Source of the DNA: an uncultured Clostridia bacterium
GTDB taxonomy: Bacteria; Bacillota; Clostridia; Christensenellales; CAG-314
Assembly (NCBI GenBank): GCA_947601445.1
Contig: CANQGD010000018.1
Coordinates: 1 to 34,093, forward strand
Reading direction: 5' to 3'
DNA: 34,093 bases
Positions 33,158-34,093 of the stretch are shown here, one piece after another. The notes beneath the pieces are model-generated. The model searched no databases, had not been told where the DNA came from, and saw only the letters and a program-made list of their open reading frames with translations. Every line of letters starts with the position of its first letter. Position 1 is the first letter of the stretch. Made by a program: the position numbers and the translations under genes.

Positions 33158-33175
33158 TTGTGAGTTGGTGAGTGT

Positions 33176-33196
33176 CAATAAAATCTAATTTTATTG
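33176..33196. repeat. AT-rich perfect inverted repeat after the DUF3810 gene
   Basis: CAATAAAAT (33176-33184) and ATTTTATTG (33188-33196) are perfectly complementary with a 3-base loop. No T-run follows, so it may be a weak terminator or nothing. Confidence 0.4.
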
Positions 33197-33216
33197 CAAA
33201 AAATGACTTCAAATTG

Positions 33217-33245
33217 TTGACAGTTTTGTCCGTGTAGGATATAAT
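33217..33245 (+). promoter_or_regulatory. Full-consensus promoter of the tRNA operon
   Basis: TTGACA at 33217-33222, 17-base spacer, TATAAT at 33240-33245; the start point would be about 10 bases before the first tRNA. Confidence 0.92.
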
Positions 33246-33262
33246 AAAGAGGCTGTTGAAGT

Positions 33263-33336
33263 GCGGGTGTAGTTCAATGGTAGAATCCCAGCCTTCCAAG
33301 CTGGTCGCGTGGGTCCGATTCCCATCACCCGCTCCA
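33263..33336 (+). tRNA. tRNA-Gly (anticodon TCC)
   Basis: 74 bases including an encoded CCA. Acceptor GCGGGTG pairs with CACCCGC; anticodon loop CTTCCAA is closed by CCAGC/GCTGG; T-loop GGTCCGATTCC present. Confidence 0.95.
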
Positions 33337-33461
33337 CATTTAAAACGAGCGTGGTGCTGTGACAGACTAAGCGATGATATATTTATTCGGTGGATAGCGG
33401 ACATCTCCGTTGAGCCGAGCGAAGCGAACGCCACAAAGCGAAGTATATCCTTCACCCGCTC
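33325..33461 (+). repeat. Spacer bounded by a 10-base copy of the tRNA-Gly 3' end
   Basis: TCACCCGCTC occurs at the tRNA-Gly 3' end (33325-33334) and again at 33452-33461. The sequence between is non-coding, contains an AGCGAAGCGAA run, and makes this the longest spacer of the tRNA cluster (141 bases between tRNA-Gly and tRNA-Arg). It could be a remnant of a duplicated tRNA or of an integration. Confidence 0.4.
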
Positions 33462-33477
33462 TAAACTACGTTTGCCT

Positions 33478-33554
33478 GTGCCTGTAGCTCAGCAGGATAG
33501 AGCAACGGCCTTCTAAGCCGTTTGTCGGGGGTTCGAATCCCTTCAGGCACGCCA
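33478..33554 (+). tRNA. tRNA-Arg (anticodon TCT)
   Basis: 77 bases including CCA. Acceptor GTGCCTG with CAGGCAC; anticodon loop CTTCTAA closed by CGGC/GCCG; T-arm GGGGGTTCGAATCCC. Confidence 0.95.
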
Positions 33555-33558
33555 TCAT

Positions 33559-33635
33559 GGTGGGCTTAGCTCAGTTGGCAGAGCGCCAGATTGTGGCTCT
33601 GGAGGTCATGGGTTCGACTCCCATAGCTCACCCCA
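33559..33635 (+). tRNA. tRNA-His (anticodon GTG)
   Basis: 77 bases counting the His-specific extra G at 33559, which can pair with the C discriminator; CCA encoded. Anticodon loop TTGTGGC closed by CCAGA/TCTGG. Its GUN anticodon makes it a substrate of the tgt product encoded in this window. Confidence 0.94.
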
Positions 33636-33643
33636 CAATTTTT

Positions 33644-33718
33644 AGGGGTATAGCCAAGCGGTAAGGCATCAGACTTTGACTCTGACATTCGTAGGTTCAA
33701 ATCCTGCTACCCCTGCCA
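33644..33718 (+). tRNA. tRNA-Gln (anticodon TTG)
   Basis: 75 bases including CCA. Acceptor AGGGGTA with TACCCCT; anticodon loop CTTTGAC closed by TCAGA/TCTGA; T-arm GTAGGTTCAAATCCTGC. Confidence 0.95.
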
Positions 33719-33721
33719 CAT

Positions 33722-33797
33722 GACCCATTAGCTCAGTCGGCAGAGCACTTGACTTTTAATCAAGGTGTCCCGCGTTCGAATCGCGGATGGGTCACCA
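33722..33797 (+). tRNA. tRNA-Lys (anticodon TTT)
   Basis: 76 bases including CCA. Acceptor GACCCAT with ATGGGTC; anticodon loop CTTTTAA closed by TTGA/TCAA; T-arm CGCGTTCGAATCGCG. Confidence 0.95.
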
Positions 33798-33835
33798 TTA
33801 AACAAAAAGTTGAGGCACAGGTCAAATATAGATAT

Positions 33836-33911
<76 letters not shown>

Positions 33912-33925
33912 AACCAAGTTGATGT

Positions 33926-34009
33926 GCGGATATGGCGGAATTGGCAGACGCGCTAGACTTAGGATCTAGTGTCTTCGACGTGGGGGTTCAAGTCCCTTTA
34001 TCCGCACCA
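33926..34009 (+). tRNA. tRNA-Leu (anticodon TAG)
   Basis: 84 bases including CCA with the long variable arm of class II tRNAs. Acceptor GCGGATA with TATCCGC; anticodon loop CTTAGGA closed by CTAGA/TCTAG. Confidence 0.94.
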
Positions 34010-34020
34010 ACAGCTAATAT

Positions 34021-34093
34021 GCGGGAGTGGCTCAGTGGTAGAGCGCTGCCTTGCCAAGGCAGATATCGCGGGTCCGAATCCCGTCTCCCGCTC
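34021..34093 (+). tRNA. tRNA-Gly (anticodon GCC), 3' end cut by the window
   Basis: Acceptor GCGGGAG with CTCCCGC; anticodon loop TTGCCAA closed by CTGCC/GGCAG. The window ends at the first C of CCA. Confidence 0.93.

Overview
The window is a stretch of chromosomal core genome from a low-to-moderate GC Bacillota, most likely an uncultured member of class Clostridia. The evidence is gene order (mraY-murD-ftsW-murA-divIB-ftsA-ftsZ; ytxC next to thrS; infC-rpmI-rplT; yebC-ruvCAB-queA-tgt-yajC-TIGR04086-secD-recJ-relA-hemZ), strong Shine-Dalgarno (SD) sites, near-consensus sigma-A promoters, a T-box in front of thrS and CCA-encoding tRNA genes. A ytxC homologue behind a sigma-E-like promoter hints at a spore former. 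No phage, insertion sequence or CRISPR array is visible.

Layout. 1-7.7 kb: end of the division and cell wall (dcw) cluster; mraY is cut by the window edge, murG is missing from its usual place, and divIB-ftsA-ftsZ has its own promoter. 7.8-10.3 kb: a convergent pair, a flippase-like membrane protein and a GT4 glycosyltransferase. 10.5-11.1 kb: two small convergent genes of unknown function, one Thr/Ser/Lys-rich and one very cysteine-rich, sharing a bidirectional terminator. 11.1-13.0 kb: acpP, an AlkD-like gene and ytxC. 13.0-16.9 kb: T-box-thrS, then infC-rpmI-rplT behind an attenuator-like leader, with infC apparently starting at AUA. 16.9-22.4 kb: SpoU methyltransferase, yebC, ruvCAB, queA and a small membrane protein. 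22.4-31.9 kb: tgt, yajC, TIGR04086, a divergent secD without secF, recJ, rel and hemZ. 32.0-33.2 kb: DUF3810 metallopeptidase-like protein. 33.2 kb to the end: eight tRNA genes behind a consensus promoter.

The most interesting signals are regulatory. Several single-gene units have a promoter whose -10 box ends only 5-8 nt before the start codon, with no SD, which predicts leaderless mRNAs. Two genes (TIGR04086, recJ) have their SD inside the 3' arm of a perfect hairpin. infC appears to use a non-canonical start. FtsA and SecD homologues have degenerate catalytic motifs. The cysteine-rich gene at 10871-11095 is the best candidate for something undescribed. All function calls rest on motif reading by eye; no database search was possible.
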